From Diphasiastrum complanatum (Eukaryota; Streptophyta; Lycopodiopsida; Lycopodiales; Lycopodiaceae), in the NCBI GenBank assembly GCA_029204225.1, contig CM055093.1:20531635-20595634 (forward strand): 64,000 nt of DNA, given 5' to 3'. A program made the position numbers and the translations under genes. Each line of letters begins with the position of its first letter. The stretch's first letter is position 1. The notes under the pieces were generated by a model, which searched no databases, was not told the origin of the DNA, and saw only the letters and a program-made list of their open reading frames with translations. This document shows positions 47,941 to 61,599 of the stretch, one piece after another.

Positions 47941-48779
47941 CACAGCGTAGCGTTTGGGAGTAATAAAATCATGCATGAAAAAAGCAAAAGCAAAAGCAAA
48001 GCAAAAGAGGATCTGCATGTGTGTCATGGTCTCTCTACACCAAACACAAGCCCATGTGTTTGGCCTTGCCTCAGTTAGCCTGTAATGTTAGGTCCTCTTT
48101 AGGGGTGAAAGGTTATGTCCCCAAGGCCTTCCAACCTACGAGGTGGATGTATGAGTTCCGCGGTATGGCCTTACGGTGCCATAATGGAAAGTGCAATTTT
48201 AGTTTTAATTTTGTTAATTACTTTCCTTTTGTAGAGAATTTTGTTGCTGTCGATAGAATATGAGTGTGAGTAGCTAGTGATGGCTTGTCACATGGCACGT
48301 GGGTATTGGACATGAGGCTAAAAGCCTCATGTAATATAAAAATATATCGACTGCAACTACTTGAAGAAATTCTCTCGCTTGGCAACAAAGGAGCAACGGT
48401 AGTGCTTTCAAAACAATTCATATTGCTAGCCTTTCTGAGTTTTGGTGGGCATTTTTGCCTTCGGAATCTATTGCAATAGGTTTACATTGGCCGGCGGCTC
48501 CATCGAGGTGAATGGCATTCCGTGTGAAGAAAAATAAAAAAAAATACAAAATTGATCTCGGTTCAGTTGGTGAGGTGGTCCGTCACAGGGATCCCTTTGT
48601 ATAGTTGTTCTCATGGCTTCGGACATCTCTCGACTTCGTCCTCTCAGTCACAAACGAAGCCTCTTTCCACATGTGAAAATAGTATACTTGTCATGTACCA
48701 TAATCATATAGGTTGTACATATGGTTTAATTCAAGTTCTAGTGGCTAAAAAGGCCAAAAACTAGTTTTCTAGACATATC
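47941..48779. other. No recognisable gene
   Basis: Upstream region of the orphan gene and spacer. At about 48545-48600 the sequence GGTTCAGTTGGTGAGGTGG has the look of a tRNA A-box but no B box follows, so I do not call it. Confidence 0.5.
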
Positions 48780-49419
48780 ACACATGGCATCAATCTATTG
48801 ATTGCATGAGCCACATCCTTTGGTTAGGTGTCATATCACATGTGTAGAGGACAGCTCACATGTGTGGAATAAGCTGAAGTAGGCGAATTTTGACTTCTAG
48901 AAGATTTCCAAGTAGATCTCCATATAGAAGGAAAATGGACCAAAAGTGCTCAAAATAGAAGGTTTTGTCCAAGTGTCAGTTTTGCATGATGAATCATCAT
49001 ATGACAAAGCACCTTCACACATGTGGGATTAGAGGGATGATCAGTACCACGAGCTCCCACCTATTGTATATATAGAGCCACATTTGGCCATAATCATAGT
49101 GAGACACCAATCTTGGTTCTGGAAGCAATTTTGAGTGACTCTCTCCATTTGTCTACATTTGTTTTGATTGTTTTGAGGTTCTGTCAATGTGTACTTGATT
49201 TTCAGGTTGGATTCTGTACTCAGACAGTGTTTCACATGTGTGAAACCAGAAAGTACACCTACCTTCAATTAATGATTGTTCTTGTAGGATTTTGTGTCTA
49301 GAATTGATCTAGATTGATCTTAATCTCAAGTAGATTGATAGATCAAGTAATCTGACAACCAATCCCTCTTGAGGATCAGATTAGGATCCACTCTTGGTCC
49401 TTTTTGTACTTTTTGCACA
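48780..49419 (+). repeat. 5' LTR
   Basis: Ends GCACA before the primer-binding site. It contains several CACATGTG motifs (for example around 48838, 48857 and 49210) in the positions where other families have CACACGTGTG, and a TATA box at 49067-49074. The left boundary is uncertain by tens of bases. Confidence 0.7.
49067..49074 (+). promoter_or_regulatory. TATA box of the LTR
   Basis: TATATATAG in the LTR, about 350 bp before the LTR end. Confidence 0.6.
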
Positions 49420-49431
49420 TGGTATCAGAGC
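49420..49431 (+). other. Primer-binding site
   Basis: TGGTATCAGAGC directly after the LTR. Confidence 0.9.
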
Positions 49432-51060
49432 CTAGTACAAGAGGTTTTGTTGAAATTGATAGGGTTAATCCAGATCAAAGCCAAAATTAGCAGTTTTTTG
49501 GAAACTAGTCAAATTTTTTGTAGCGAGTTGGATTTGATAGCTATCCTCAAAATTTTTGGTCCAGATCTTGTTGTGGGTTGTAGGAACTCTTTTCACACGT
49601 GTGAGGCTGTACAGCTCCATTTTTTACTAAGAAATTTCAAAAATTTGAAGAATGTGACTCACATACCCAATTTGAGTGATTTTTGGTGCAAAATCAAGCA
49701 TTTTCTATAGTAAATCTAATCCCTTGATTAGTTCTTGGATTAGATCAGCCAAGAAATTAAATTTGAAGCTTGAATTAGGTGCATTAATTGATTATCTCTG
49801 ATTTGCATGTTGAAGTTGAGAGAGATTTTGCTAAAAATCATAGATTAAGGAGTGATATGCAAGGTGAGAGGTTGAAATCCATTGTACCATCACTCTAGAT
49901 TTGTTCAAGAGTGATATGGTCAAGTTTAGAAGCATCAATTTGCTAGAAAACATCCTTGGATCTGTCCTCCAAGTGAAACCTTTGAGAGTTTCTAGTGCAT
50001 ATAGAGCATCTATGCAAATCTTTTGTAGAATTTGACATAGATTGGCTTCAATTGAGAGTTCTAGAAAAGAGATTGAGATCCAAGTCATATTATTCAATCC
50101 TACTCAATTTGTTTGAGTGTTTGTGAGGTCTGAAAAGAGTCATTAAGGTGTCTATGGCAAATGTGTAGAGAGAGATCCAATTTTTAAAGAGTTCCTTCCT
50201 TTGTAGAGGGCAAGATCTAGAAGCTCATTGTGTATTGTTATAGGTGAAGTATTTGTCTTCTCCTAGGTGATCAAATCTTTCTAAGTGGTATTAGCTCTTT
50301 GAAGCACAATATCTAAGTGAGAAAAATCACAACTTTTGATTTTGAATTTCATTCCAAGTCTTAAAAAGTAGAGTAATTGGTGGAATCCAATAGAAGTGAT
50401 TGAATTCAATTTGTTGAGCAAAAATTGACATAGAATGTATGAAACTCAAATTAGTTCCATTCAACTTTCTTTGTGAGAGTGTGAGGGTCAATTGGTGATC
50501 CCATTGGATGTCTAGAATGAGGAGGAGTCCATATTTGAGTATTCATGCATAGTTGAGATTTTTGTGAATCTCTAGTTGTCTAATTTTTAAGCTTTGTGAA
50601 AGATTGGTGGTATAGTTTGTTTTCAAATCTAATCAAATTCATTCTAAATCTCAAGAGTGAGATTATTTGGGTCAAGAGTGAGTCCAAAAGAAGTGATTAA
50701 GTTTGATTTTCATGTGTTTGAAAAAAAAAAAAACCCATCTTTTGTTCAAGAATCTCAAGTGTTGAGAGAACTAGTCAAGTGAAAAGGAAAATCTAGGTAT
50801 CAAATCTTTTCATATCCATTTCAACTTTCAGAAGAAAGAGTCATTGGTATTTGATGAGTCCAATAGGAGAGTGGATCTGATTTCTTTTGTGATTTGATTC
50901 AAAGATTGTATGCTTTTGTTTTAGTGATCAAAGCAAAGTTTCCAAGCGACTAGTCATTAGTGTGAAGATTGATTCTTAGGTTTGTGAGTTAGATCTTTTG
51001 TAGATCCTTCTAGATTGTTGAAGATGTTCAAATCTAGTCTCTTGAGGGTCACAAATTACA
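49432..51060 (+). other. Long leader, no gag N-terminus found
   Basis: About 1.6 kb without a long frame where gag would be expected. CACACGTGTG lies at 49594-49603. The sequence contains repeated short words (AGAGTGAG, CAAGTGA, AATCTAG) but no clear repeat. Confidence 0.5.
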
Positions 51061-52250
51061 TTTTTCCTCAAGATGTTACAAAAAGAAGACCAATCCATCC
51101 AAGAAGAACCAAAGCAAGGGGGCCGAGGAGAAGGATGGAGCTTCAAGTTCGAAATTCAAATACAAGAAGGACAAGTCCAAGGAAAGCTGTTTCCTATGTG
51201 GAAAGGTGAATGAGGCTTGGAGTCTCACAAGGACTTGCAAGATTTGTCTTCAAGAGTCCATCACAACACACGTCAAATCTTTTGAAATTTTTCATTTGGA
51301 AGTGTATTGTTTGGTTCAAGATGCAAAGATAGATGTTACTTTCATGAAAGTAACTTGGATTTATTCTATGTCCTTGGTAAGTATTTTGCTTGGAACTTTA
51401 GATAAGTTCAAACTTATTGTTATGATCCAAGATAAATCAATCAAGAATAAGGAGCAGCAATCACAAAATGAAAATAGTTTCATTTATGCTATCATGTCAA
51501 CTTATGAAGAACCATTTTGTTTTGAAGAGATTTTTGTATCTCAAAGGTGGATTAAGGCAATACTAGTTGAGTGTGATGCCTTAAAAGATAGCAAAATATG
51601 TTTTCCTTGTAAGCTTACATTAGTTATGAAGTCAAGGAAATGGAAATATCTTCATAATGTAGGATCTTTTGGTTTCAATAAGATCATGAATGATGTGTTC
51701 ATTCATAAAGATGAAAATTGTATGTTTCAATCCTAAAGTCAAGTTGTAAACTTCTTATGAGAATAAGTGAAGCATCCAAAGTGGACACTTATATCCATAA
51801 GCAAGTAGTTAGCCTTATTGAGATGGAAATACTTTTTGATTTCAATATTAGAAAAATCATGCCAAGCTATGGTGATTTTTGGACTTATGGTTCTAGCATA
51901 AGTAATGTTGATGATCATATGAAGTGCACATTATATGATCATATTTGTTGTGATCATTTTGAGACATGGAGGTTCCATAAAAAAGGAGCACCATGAAGAG
52001 GATCTTAAGGAGTCATCTCAAGGTTCAAATGTGCCAAGGATTGAGGAGGAGAGTCCTTCTCAAGGTTCAAGTGTGCCAAGGATTAAGGAGGAGAGACCTT
52101 CTCAAATTGTGATTCCAAAAAGAAACTCAAGAAATATGGTTGAGTCCATGTGGCTCACATTTCAAGAGAAAGAGGAGCATATCTCATGTGGTATACATCA
52201 CATATTTACTTCTCTTATGTCATTTGATAAATCCATTTGCTTTAGTGGAG
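51061..52250 (+). pseudogene. Copia gag tail and corrupted pol-like frames
   Basis: Near 51080-51205 a frame reads KKTNPSKKNQSKG, then KKDKSKESCFLCGK: the basic region and first half of a zinc knuckle. After that the frame 51206-51736 shows YEEPFCFEEIF then RWIKAILVECDALKD, the pattern before and at the start of copia RT, but no catalytic motif. A frame at 51935-52306 repeats a linker-like pattern (two near-identical SQGSxVPRIxEE units, then a segment parallel to the RLTYDEKGKQVV stretch of element 1). Protease, integrase and YVDD are absent. It is either a very decayed or a rearranged non-autonomous copy. Confidence 0.55.
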
Positions 52251-52252
52251 TC

Positions 52253-53734
<1,482 letters not shown>

Positions 53735-54458
53735 ATTGATAATCAAGATCAATGTCAAGATCTAAGGCAAAAACACAAATCTACATGCATACATTCATCA
53801 CCTAAGTATTTTCACACGTGTGGAAAGTACTCATGAAAAAAACTAAGTATGAAAATCAGTTGCTCTCGGGTAGAGAGAGAAAGTGCCCATCAAGCCTCGA
53901 GTAGAGAGAGAAAGTAAAATAGTCGCAATTTGCCAAATCTCCATTAACTCTCAAAAACTCAATACAAGAATCCATCTACATGTAGTATCTCGAGGTAGTC
54001 CAAGCTCAATTCCTATTGGACCCCTTTTCTAGCACCCCTCTAATCCTATTGGATGAGTGATTCATCATCTCTTGATCTTGATTGGACCCATCTAACAAAT
54101 CTTTCACTTATGATTGGACCCTTGACTCTTTGCCAACACATTGACTTTGATCACTCATCAAATCTAACTTTGACACTTGTAAACAACCTAACTAGCTCGA
54201 GGTACATCATAGTTGACTTTTGGCCTAATGATGATAATACATGTGTACTTGACTATCTGACCTCTAAAGCCAAAATTGGTGCTATCAACTAGCTACATCA
54301 AGATGCTTAACTACAAAACTTTGTGACACCCCTAAATTCAACATGATTAATCTAATTTGACTATTTTCCACATGTGGGAACATGCTCCACACATGTGAGA
54401 TTTACTCACAAAGAAGGACTGCAAAATAATAAAGCTATATTTTGCCATATTTTTCACA
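53735..54458 (-). repeat. Copia LTR remnant related to the element 3 family
   Basis: On the minus strand it starts TGTGAAAAATATGGCAAAAT, matching the LTR start at 59154. It carries CACACGTGTG at 53813-53822 and a series of TTGGACC motifs between 54017 and 54122. The opposite end at about 53735 is not sharply defined, and no internal region adjoins it, so it is a solo or broken LTR. Confidence 0.78.
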
Positions 54459-56339
54459 ATATTTACCATAGATGAGAAAAATTAAGTGGGACTTGGATTC
54501 CACTACATCAAGATCTTGAAATGGACAGTCGCACAAATAAAAAAGAGGTGCACATTATATACAATAAAGAGGTTGTAACTATGATTGAAGTGGAAGAACA
54601 TTGGAGCCTAAATTATAGCAGAACAAAGCTTGTCCTAATATACAAAGATCTTTTACCTGAGTACTTAAAATTCATCATAAATAAAAAATTTAATAATAAT
54701 TCATTGCTTATTAGTTTCTACTAATTTTGAGTCATAAAAAATATAGACCTATGCAATGAATATTTAGACTAACACACTGGTTTTCATACATGTACAAAAA
54801 AGACATGATCTAATAACAAACTGCAAGGATCTTCTTGCAACAATCAACGTAGTAGAAGAATAATGAAATTGCTTGCAATTAATTGTACAAACTCATATAT
54901 TTAATTAAGAAAAGATCACCCAAACTTGGGGTTTAGTATAACTATATGAACAACTTTTCTATATTTTTTATGTATCTTTATTTCTCTATATTTGTGTATC
55001 TATCTATCTATTCAGCTTAGGTATTTTCAAATTATCCATCTTTGTTTGAATATGTACATAATCTAGTTTAGAAGGCCTTAGAGAGAGTATGCGAAAAAAT
55101 TTAGATCCAAATGACCTAATTATGCCCTTTGATCTTTAGCTAATTTGGAGATCACATCTAGCTTCACTACCAATGTAAAAATCATGCATCAACTACACAT
55201 AGAAGATGAAAAGTCAACAAGAACCTGTCATTAAACACTTAGCTATCATATGATATTGTACCTGTCTGTACGAATCTCACTATATAACCACCAAAATTGC
55301 AAGAGATTGATGTAGAAAAAAATTATTTTAAACCTGCCATACTTCAAAAGCAGCATCCCAATTTATCCTCACTCGTTGTCTCTCCAATAACTCAAGTAAT
55401 GCTTTCATATTGTGGCTGTACACGTACATGTACGCCACCTCAGTGGGAGCCTCGGTGGGAGACTCTTGATGAGTCTGTCTTGTTGCAAGGAAGACAACTG
55501 ATCCATGTAATTGAGTAATTCATGGAAGAAAAATGGCATGACCGCTGACTATGGCACAATCTCTTACTAGGGAATGTGTTATGAGACATAATGGATAGGA
55601 GGAGTGAAAAATTACTACAAGCAACCAAGGAAAGTTATAGAAATTCAAGAAAAGATGAAACGAAAACAAGTATATCATTTCTAAGCCATTGACTCAAAAA
55701 TTCAACATGTGGTGAGTGTGCAAAAATGTACTCTCTCTCTCTCTTTCTCATGATAAACAAAACAAGTGTATCTTAAAATGTGGAGATGAACGTATTAATT
55801 CAGGGGAATTTTTGAAAGAACAGTGCCAAAGCATTATATGTTTTAAATATTAAGGATCTTAAGCTTTCAGAAAAACTATCTTCAAGAAACATTTTATATG
55901 TGTTTTGCTTTTTCCTAGTGAGACTATAAGAATGTCATGAGCACATCTTGTAGCATCAAGATTATATCATCATATACAAATAGCAAATGGTCAATCATTT
56001 CTCATGTAGGCAAATGTGATTCTCTTCATCCTAATAACTCTCATATAGAAAAGAGTTATCAGGGGAATTTTAGGATGGAAAGAATCGTTGTGGCCTACAA
56101 GAGTACAGACCATCTGCTAGTTTTATTTGGCCATATAATCTTGATGATGCAAGATGCCCTCCTAACATTGTCATAACTCTAATCAATTAGTGAAAAGATT
56201 GCTCTTAGGTCACTCCAAAGCTGCTCCAAAGGTCAACAGGGTTTGAATCCCCAAGGCCCCTAGAGATCTAAGAACTCAAAGCTATGGACTTTAAATGCAG
56301 TAGATGTACAAAAGTGAATTAGCTTATCAACATGAGACT
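54459..56339. other. No recognisable feature
   Basis: About 1.9 kb of AT-rich sequence with short frames only; none recognised. Confidence 0.55.
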
Positions 56340-56538
56340 TTAAATATTCTAGATTAATTTTAGTGTAAATTGTCTTGAAGTCATAGGTTCAGGGAAGCAT
56401 AGGTTGGTTTTTTTTTTCTAAAGTACAAGATGAACTAAAAAACTTTACTACTTCTATGATACCTACCAGATCGTTTAAAATGCAACTACAACTAAGAAGA
56501 ACATTTGCATCCTTAAGTAAAAGGGAAGCAACACTTTG
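56340..56538 (+). repeat. Direct repeat R3, copy A
   Basis: Matches 57178-57392 in order and direction, for example AAAGTACAAGATGA and ACTTTACTACTTCTAT. Divergence is high. Confidence 0.75.
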
Positions 56539-57177
56539 AAACAATTACTTAGCCACTTAGAAAGGTCAGTCAGTGTGGTTCTATAGGCTGTTGCAATAAA
56601 CATAGGCCTTTTAGGAACTTTATAAATTTTTTATGTAGCACAAGTTAGAAATGGAAGGTTCGGGTAATAGATAAAGTTATAAGATTGACAAAAATGTTGA
56701 TGATATTTTATTACATTCATGGTTGAAAGAAAACAAGCATTATATGTTCCCACTAGAGAATGGACTTCATCCAATAACAATCCCAAATTGATTTTCTTGC
56801 AAACAAACACAAAATTGTTTGAGTATACGAAATGACAAAACATCTATTAAACTTATGAAGAAGAACTTCTTCCTCATTAGAAAATCAAACACTACTTATC
56901 AAGAATGGCTTCAAAGGAAACAAGTAGAAATAAGCTACACACCTTCCTAGGATTGGGAATCTTAATTACCATTCAACTCTTTTATAATTTGACATATACA
57001 CACTCTAAACCTTAAATAACTTAATGTCATGAATGATAGGCATATACTATGCATATTATACATAGCATATACATAAACCATACACCCTAAACATTACAAC
57101 TTTTAAAGTTTTGCATCGACTATCTTTTAGTTTATTGCTAAAAACATCTCGAATTAGCTTATTCAAACAAAACTTTA
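56539..57177. other. No recognisable feature
   Basis: AT-rich spacer between the two R3 copies. Confidence 0.55.
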
Positions 57178-57392
57178 AATCTTCCAAATTGATTTTAGCA
57201 TAACGTTTCGTGAAGTCATAGATTTAGGGAAGCATAGTTTCAGTTTTTCCTTTTAAAGTACAAGATGAGCTGAAAGACTTTACTACTTCTATAGTACCTA
57301 TATTAACGTTTAAACTTCAACTATAACTAGCATGAACATCTGCATTCTTAAGTAAGTTTATCCGAATCTCCTTAATAGAAGGAAGCAACGCT
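57178..57392 (+). repeat. Direct repeat R3, copy B
   Basis: Second copy of R3, about 840 bp from the first, followed by a copia leader remnant. Confidence 0.75.
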
Positions 57393-57938
57393 CTTGGGCC
57401 CTATATGAGTATCAAGCTTGTTTTTGGGCCCTAAATGAGCTTTTTTGAAAGCTAGAAGAGTCTAGATTGTGTAGCAATTGGTTTCAAATCAATTGGCTCT
57501 TCCAATCAAAAGTTATAGCCAACTGAATCAAGGTGGGTAGGGCACCCAACCTGGTTAGGCACATCTATCTTTGTCTTTATCTTGTTTATTTGATTGAAAA
57601 ATTCAAGAAAAGGCTTGCCAATCCCATCTATTTGAGATATAGTCATCTTTTTGAGGTCATAGCGACGATGTTTCCTACAATTGCATTGTATTTGAGTGAT
57701 TTGTGGATTATTTGAGTGTTTCACACATGCCAAAGGTAGTTTGACGCAAAATTTGCCTATACTCCATCAATAGATGAGAGGTTGATCTAGTTTCAGAGAG
57801 ATTGGCAGAGTTAGTGGGATCCATATCACATTTTGTTGCAAGATCTTGCATAGGAGTTGGTAGTACACCTTTATTTGATCCTATAGTGAGAGAGAAGCAA
57901 CATTTTACTGTCTCATTACAAGGAGTCTTCACTATTTC

Positions 57939-58705
57939 ATGGCTTCTATGGGTTCCTTCCTATTGGAATCTAGTGAAAGACTATCTACCTCCAAGTATTC
58001 TATTTGGAAGGTTAGAATGGAGTCAATCTTGATACTCCAAGATGTGATGGACATTGTTCTTCAACTTGAGGAGGAGCCTCAAGTGCTCCAAGAAGTTCAA
58101 AGATATAAGAAGAGAGCTAGAATGGCTCTACATTATATGAAGATGAATGTCTCTAATGAGATTTTGAGAGAGATTGGTGATTGCAACTCGGCCAAGGAAG
58201 CTTGGGATTGACTCAAAGCCATCTATGAGGGCAAGAATTCCTCTAGGCTGCTCACTCTAAGAGGAGGAGGCCACCTCCCATGCTTCTACTTCAAGGATGA
58301 AGAAAAAGAATATTAAGTGCTTCTTTTGTGGCAAGAAAGCCCATTATCCCACAAATTTTCAAGAAGAAGGACCAATTCAAGCAAGCCAACATCTCTAATG
58401 AGAAAGAACATTATATTGCAAGTTATGGAAAAGGCCCTCTTATGGCATCAAGTTTCTCCTCTTCCCCCTTCAAGAAGGATGACTCATGGAATATTGATAG
58501 TGGAGCCTCATCTCATATGTGTAGCTCCAAGCACTCTTTCTCATATATTATGCCTTATGAAGGACTCAAGATGTCCATATACATTGCAAGTTATCGTGAG
58601 TGCAAGGTTGAAGGAGTAGGGACTATTCCCTTGAAGCTTGCATCTTCTAAAGTTCTCTCTCTCAACAAGGTTATTTTTGTTCCAAGCTTACAAAGGACCT
58701 TGTAA
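57939..58705 (+). pseudogene. gag-pol: Copia gag and protease remnant
   Basis: Gag starts at ATG 57939 (MASMGSFLLESSERLSTSKY) and is closed by TGA at 58209-58211, where a Cys codon is expected after KEAWD. After SRLLTLR a deletion removes the rest of gag. The knuckle CFFCGKKAHYPTN has lost its last Cys through a shift. Another frame, 58328-58705, continues with DSGASSHMCSS (protease) and ends where the homolog in element 3 continues with VSVGQ. Downstream to 59150 no pol domain is recognisable. Confidence 0.9.
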
Positions 58706-59153
58706 GTGTTGGCCAAACTTCTTGATAGTGGCCTTGATGTGGAATTCCATATTGATACTTGTGTGATCAAGAATGCATAATCTTGATAATCATCTCATTT
58801 GCTCATCTTATGATCTTGATCTTTATCATCTTTGTGATCTTTATGAGGCATGGAAGCCTCAGAATTTTCTATGTATAATGCAGCCATCTTCATGCAAGTG
58901 GATCTTTCAAATCAAAGATCATCATCAAGCATGGAGGAAGCACATGGATATAGTGGCAAATTGGTGGAATGCTCTTCAAAGGTGTTGGCAAATGATTTAA
59001 ATCAAAGAAATCTTATCATGGATATGGTGAGGTTTCTGCTATGATCGATCCCTTGACTGATTATCACTTCATATGCATACCAAAAGACCCACTCAACAAG
59101 TTTCACAAACTCCTTGATTGATCTAGTACCTTATCAAGCTAGTTTTTGGGGAG

Positions 59154-59240
59154 TGTGAAAAATATTGCAAAATCTAACTTTATTATTTTGCAATCCTAGT
59201 TTGTGAGTAAATCTCACATGTTGTGAAAAATAGTCAAACA
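59154..59240 (+). repeat. Start of a copia 3' LTR, truncated
   Basis: TGTGAAAAATATTGCAAAAT follows a purine tract and matches the minus strand of 54458-54375. Homology ends at about 59240. Confidence 0.8.
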
Positions 59241-59337
59241 ATACAAGAGGACAGGTGATTACCAAGGCTTTTTTTTAGCGTTTCTCTGAAAGATAGTTTT
59301 TAAAATGAGTCGCGGGGGGGAGCAGAATCTCGAGTTC

Positions 59338-59580
59338 CGGGTCCGGTGTTTGGCCTCGGAATAAGCCTACCAAATTTGGACTTGGTTTTGAAACATTCAT
59401 AGAGAGATATAGAGAGGGTTGTAAATTCACTAGAGGGCCTTGGAACATACATCAAAATACCAAAGCTAATTTGAGGAGTATACCGAGGCTGACGTTGGTA
59501 TAAGCCTACCAAATTTGAACTTGTTTTTGAGACATCTATAGAGAGGGTTATAAAGAGGGTCCAGGTGGCCAGAGGCATTC
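59338..59580. repeat. Two direct repeats of about 75 bp
   Basis: Copies at about 59358-59425 and 59498-59560 share ATAAGCCTACCAAATTTG and CATAGAGAG-type tails. They lie just outside the CACTA-like fragment and could be subterminal repeats of such an element. Confidence 0.6.
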
Positions 59581-59913
59581 AGGACACTCTGCTAACTGAG
59601 GGTAATATTGAGACTAATGAAAAAAAAGGCCCCTTGGTATAAACCACGGTATAAAACAGAATGTAAATCGATCTCACTTTTGGAATTTGTTACCTACCAA
59701 TACATTGAATTCCATTTTTTATCAACATTGGTTGCCATATGCACAAGTGAATAAAGAAATTTATGTATCACAAAAAAATGATGATCACAAATTGTGTACT
59801 CACATACATCAACTTCTTGTTTGATGTCAAGTAGTCAATCAATAAACTATAATTGCATCTGTGAGCAATATGATTAATATTACAATGAGTTGAAATACAT
59901 CGTTTGGTCTCTC

Positions 59914-60468
59914 TTATTCATTTGGTGGTTCATCGTTATCATTTGTCACATCATCATGTGACAAATCCGCCAAACCAAATGAGTCTATCTCTAATTCTAC
60001 CCAAATATATCGTATAGCTTCATCATTAATCAGCTGATCTTCAAAAACTAATGGTGATGGTGGCAATGAGTGAGATTGAGAAGGTGTGTCGTGTGTCGTC
60101 GAACCATCTGATGATGATGCATCATGCTCAACGTCATCATTAGAGATTAGAGCAATTTGTCTATAACACACATGAAGCTAGCAAGCTTACCCAAACAACT
60201 CTGTGACGCTCGCATCTGACCACCCGTACTTAGTTTGCAAGCTGAAAAGTAACAAACAAGCTTGCAACTTTGAGATTTGTCCACCCTCGTAAAAAGGAGT
60301 GGATGCGAAGCCACACATCATCTCTTCTTCCCTTGTTAATGTGGCCTTGGGTGGGTTTGTGAAGAATGCATCCATCATGTCATCCATGTCCCCCTCGCGA
60401 TCATGTGATGTGAGTGGCACATCCTCGTGTATTGAGTCTCCTCGGGACATATCTTTGTGCAAGTCCAT
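59914..60468 (-). pseudogene. CACTA-like (TNP2) transposase N-terminal fragment
   Basis: The frame 60468-60187 is acidic, then reads FYEGGQISKLQACLLLFSLQ and KYGWSDASVTELF. TNP2-type CACTA transposases have a similar LYPG---S-L-A-LLL-L---YG-SD--F-ELL segment before the catalytic region. The frame 60171-59914 continues with a Ser- and Asp-rich tail. The DDE core is absent. The call is by pattern recall only. Confidence 0.4.
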
Positions 60469-60837
60469 GGGTGGTGTGTGTGAGGAAAGTGGTGGCTCTC
60501 GTGCACTTGCACATCTGAATCTTGCGGATTACATGGCAACATCTGGTTGAATTCTTCGATAGTCATGTGAGTGTGAGTCATCATCCCTACACAATACAAG
60601 TGCAACAATAGTCAAGAATAACAGAACATTCCTCTGATCAGAAAGGGTGCCAAACAACATACATGGAAAAGGAATGTGCAATCATGTTTTTTAGCAATAC
60701 AAAGTGCTTTGAAAAGTAGAAGTCACCGAAGAACCGACTTCCGTCTGCATAAATAATGACTCTCTCTCAATCTGACCATACATGCGAACGTGTGATATAG
60801 TGGTACGTCACTCTCATCACAATGCATACTTACATCA
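60469..60837. other. No recognisable feature
   Basis: Spacer between the CACTA-like fragment and the copia LTR. Confidence 0.5.
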
Positions 60838-61540
60838 TGTGAAAGTACTGTAATTTAGGACCATAAATGGATCTACAAAAGATCCACAAGACTGATTGGA
60901 TGCTTGCTTAACAATCTATCAGAAAACTAGACACAAAAAAGTTGATCTAGATTGGCAATTTGACAAACAACAAGCATTAACAATCAAAAGCATTGATCAA
61001 CATTGAAATCCAAGACCACACGTGTGTACTACAGGTTGTAGTACGGTCTTCAACCTGATAAACAAGTAGAAATTGATTTGGTTTCAATTGGATCACAAAA
61101 ACTCAATGCACATAGTGAACTAGCTTGAGATTGCCAATGAGCTCCAAAAATTTTCTATCTTCTCACTATGGGAGCTTGGAATACATAGCAAATTCTACTT
61201 CTTTATTGAAGTTAGGTGGATTTCCAGCATGTAATAAGGAATTTAACTCACCCTTCTTGCCCTAAAATGAAACCCTAGCCTAGATCCTAGAGTTATGCTT
61301 GGTAGGTAGCTAGTTGGTCAAATTTTCACCTTAAACTTAGGTGTAGGTCTCCTATAAAGTAGGGATGACCACCAAATAGACATGACCAACTCTTTTGACT
61401 TGACCTAACCTACATTAGGAGTGGTTTGCCATGTGAAATCTTGGCCTTACATGTGTAGAACCCAATTATACACAATATTTACAATGTTCTACATGGTCTT
61501 TGATCAAGCTAGATTTGCCAATTTTTGGCAATTCTTCACA
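60838..61540 (-). repeat. 3' LTR of the right-edge copia
   Basis: On the minus strand it starts TGTGAAGAATTGCC after the purine tract. It contains CACACGTGTG at 61017-61026. The far boundary (about 60838) is approximate. Confidence 0.75.
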
Positions 61541-61599
61541 CTCCTTCTCAAATTTAGCTTGATCTATTTACAACTCTCTTGATAGATGAATGAGATCTT

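Larger units (their letters stand above)
48780..52250 (+). mobile_element. Plus-strand copia with unrecognisable pol, no 3' LTR found
   Basis: A 5' LTR (start approximate) ends at 49419 with TTTTTGCACA, followed by TGGTATCAGAGC. A leader of more than 1.5 kb follows, then a lysine-rich gag tail ending in the first half of a zinc knuckle (51163-51205), then weakly pol-like frames to about 52250. Its right side abuts the compound microsatellite repeat at 52253. Confidence 0.75.
57480..59240 (+). mobile_element. Gutted copia of the element 3 group
   Basis: A leader stretch (about 57480-57935) resembles the element 3 leader. Gag and protease remnants follow, then unassigned sequence, a purine tract (TTTTTGGGGAG, 59143-59153) and the first 87 bp of a 3' LTR (TGTGAAAAATATTGC, from 59154). 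The 5' LTR is not seen, and integrase, RT and RNase H are missing or unrecognisable. Confidence 0.82.

Noticed and set aside
48545-48620. SINE or tRNA-like sequence (GGTTCAGTTGGTGAGGTGG)
   Set aside because: Only a loose A-box resemblance; no B box or cloverleaf follows.
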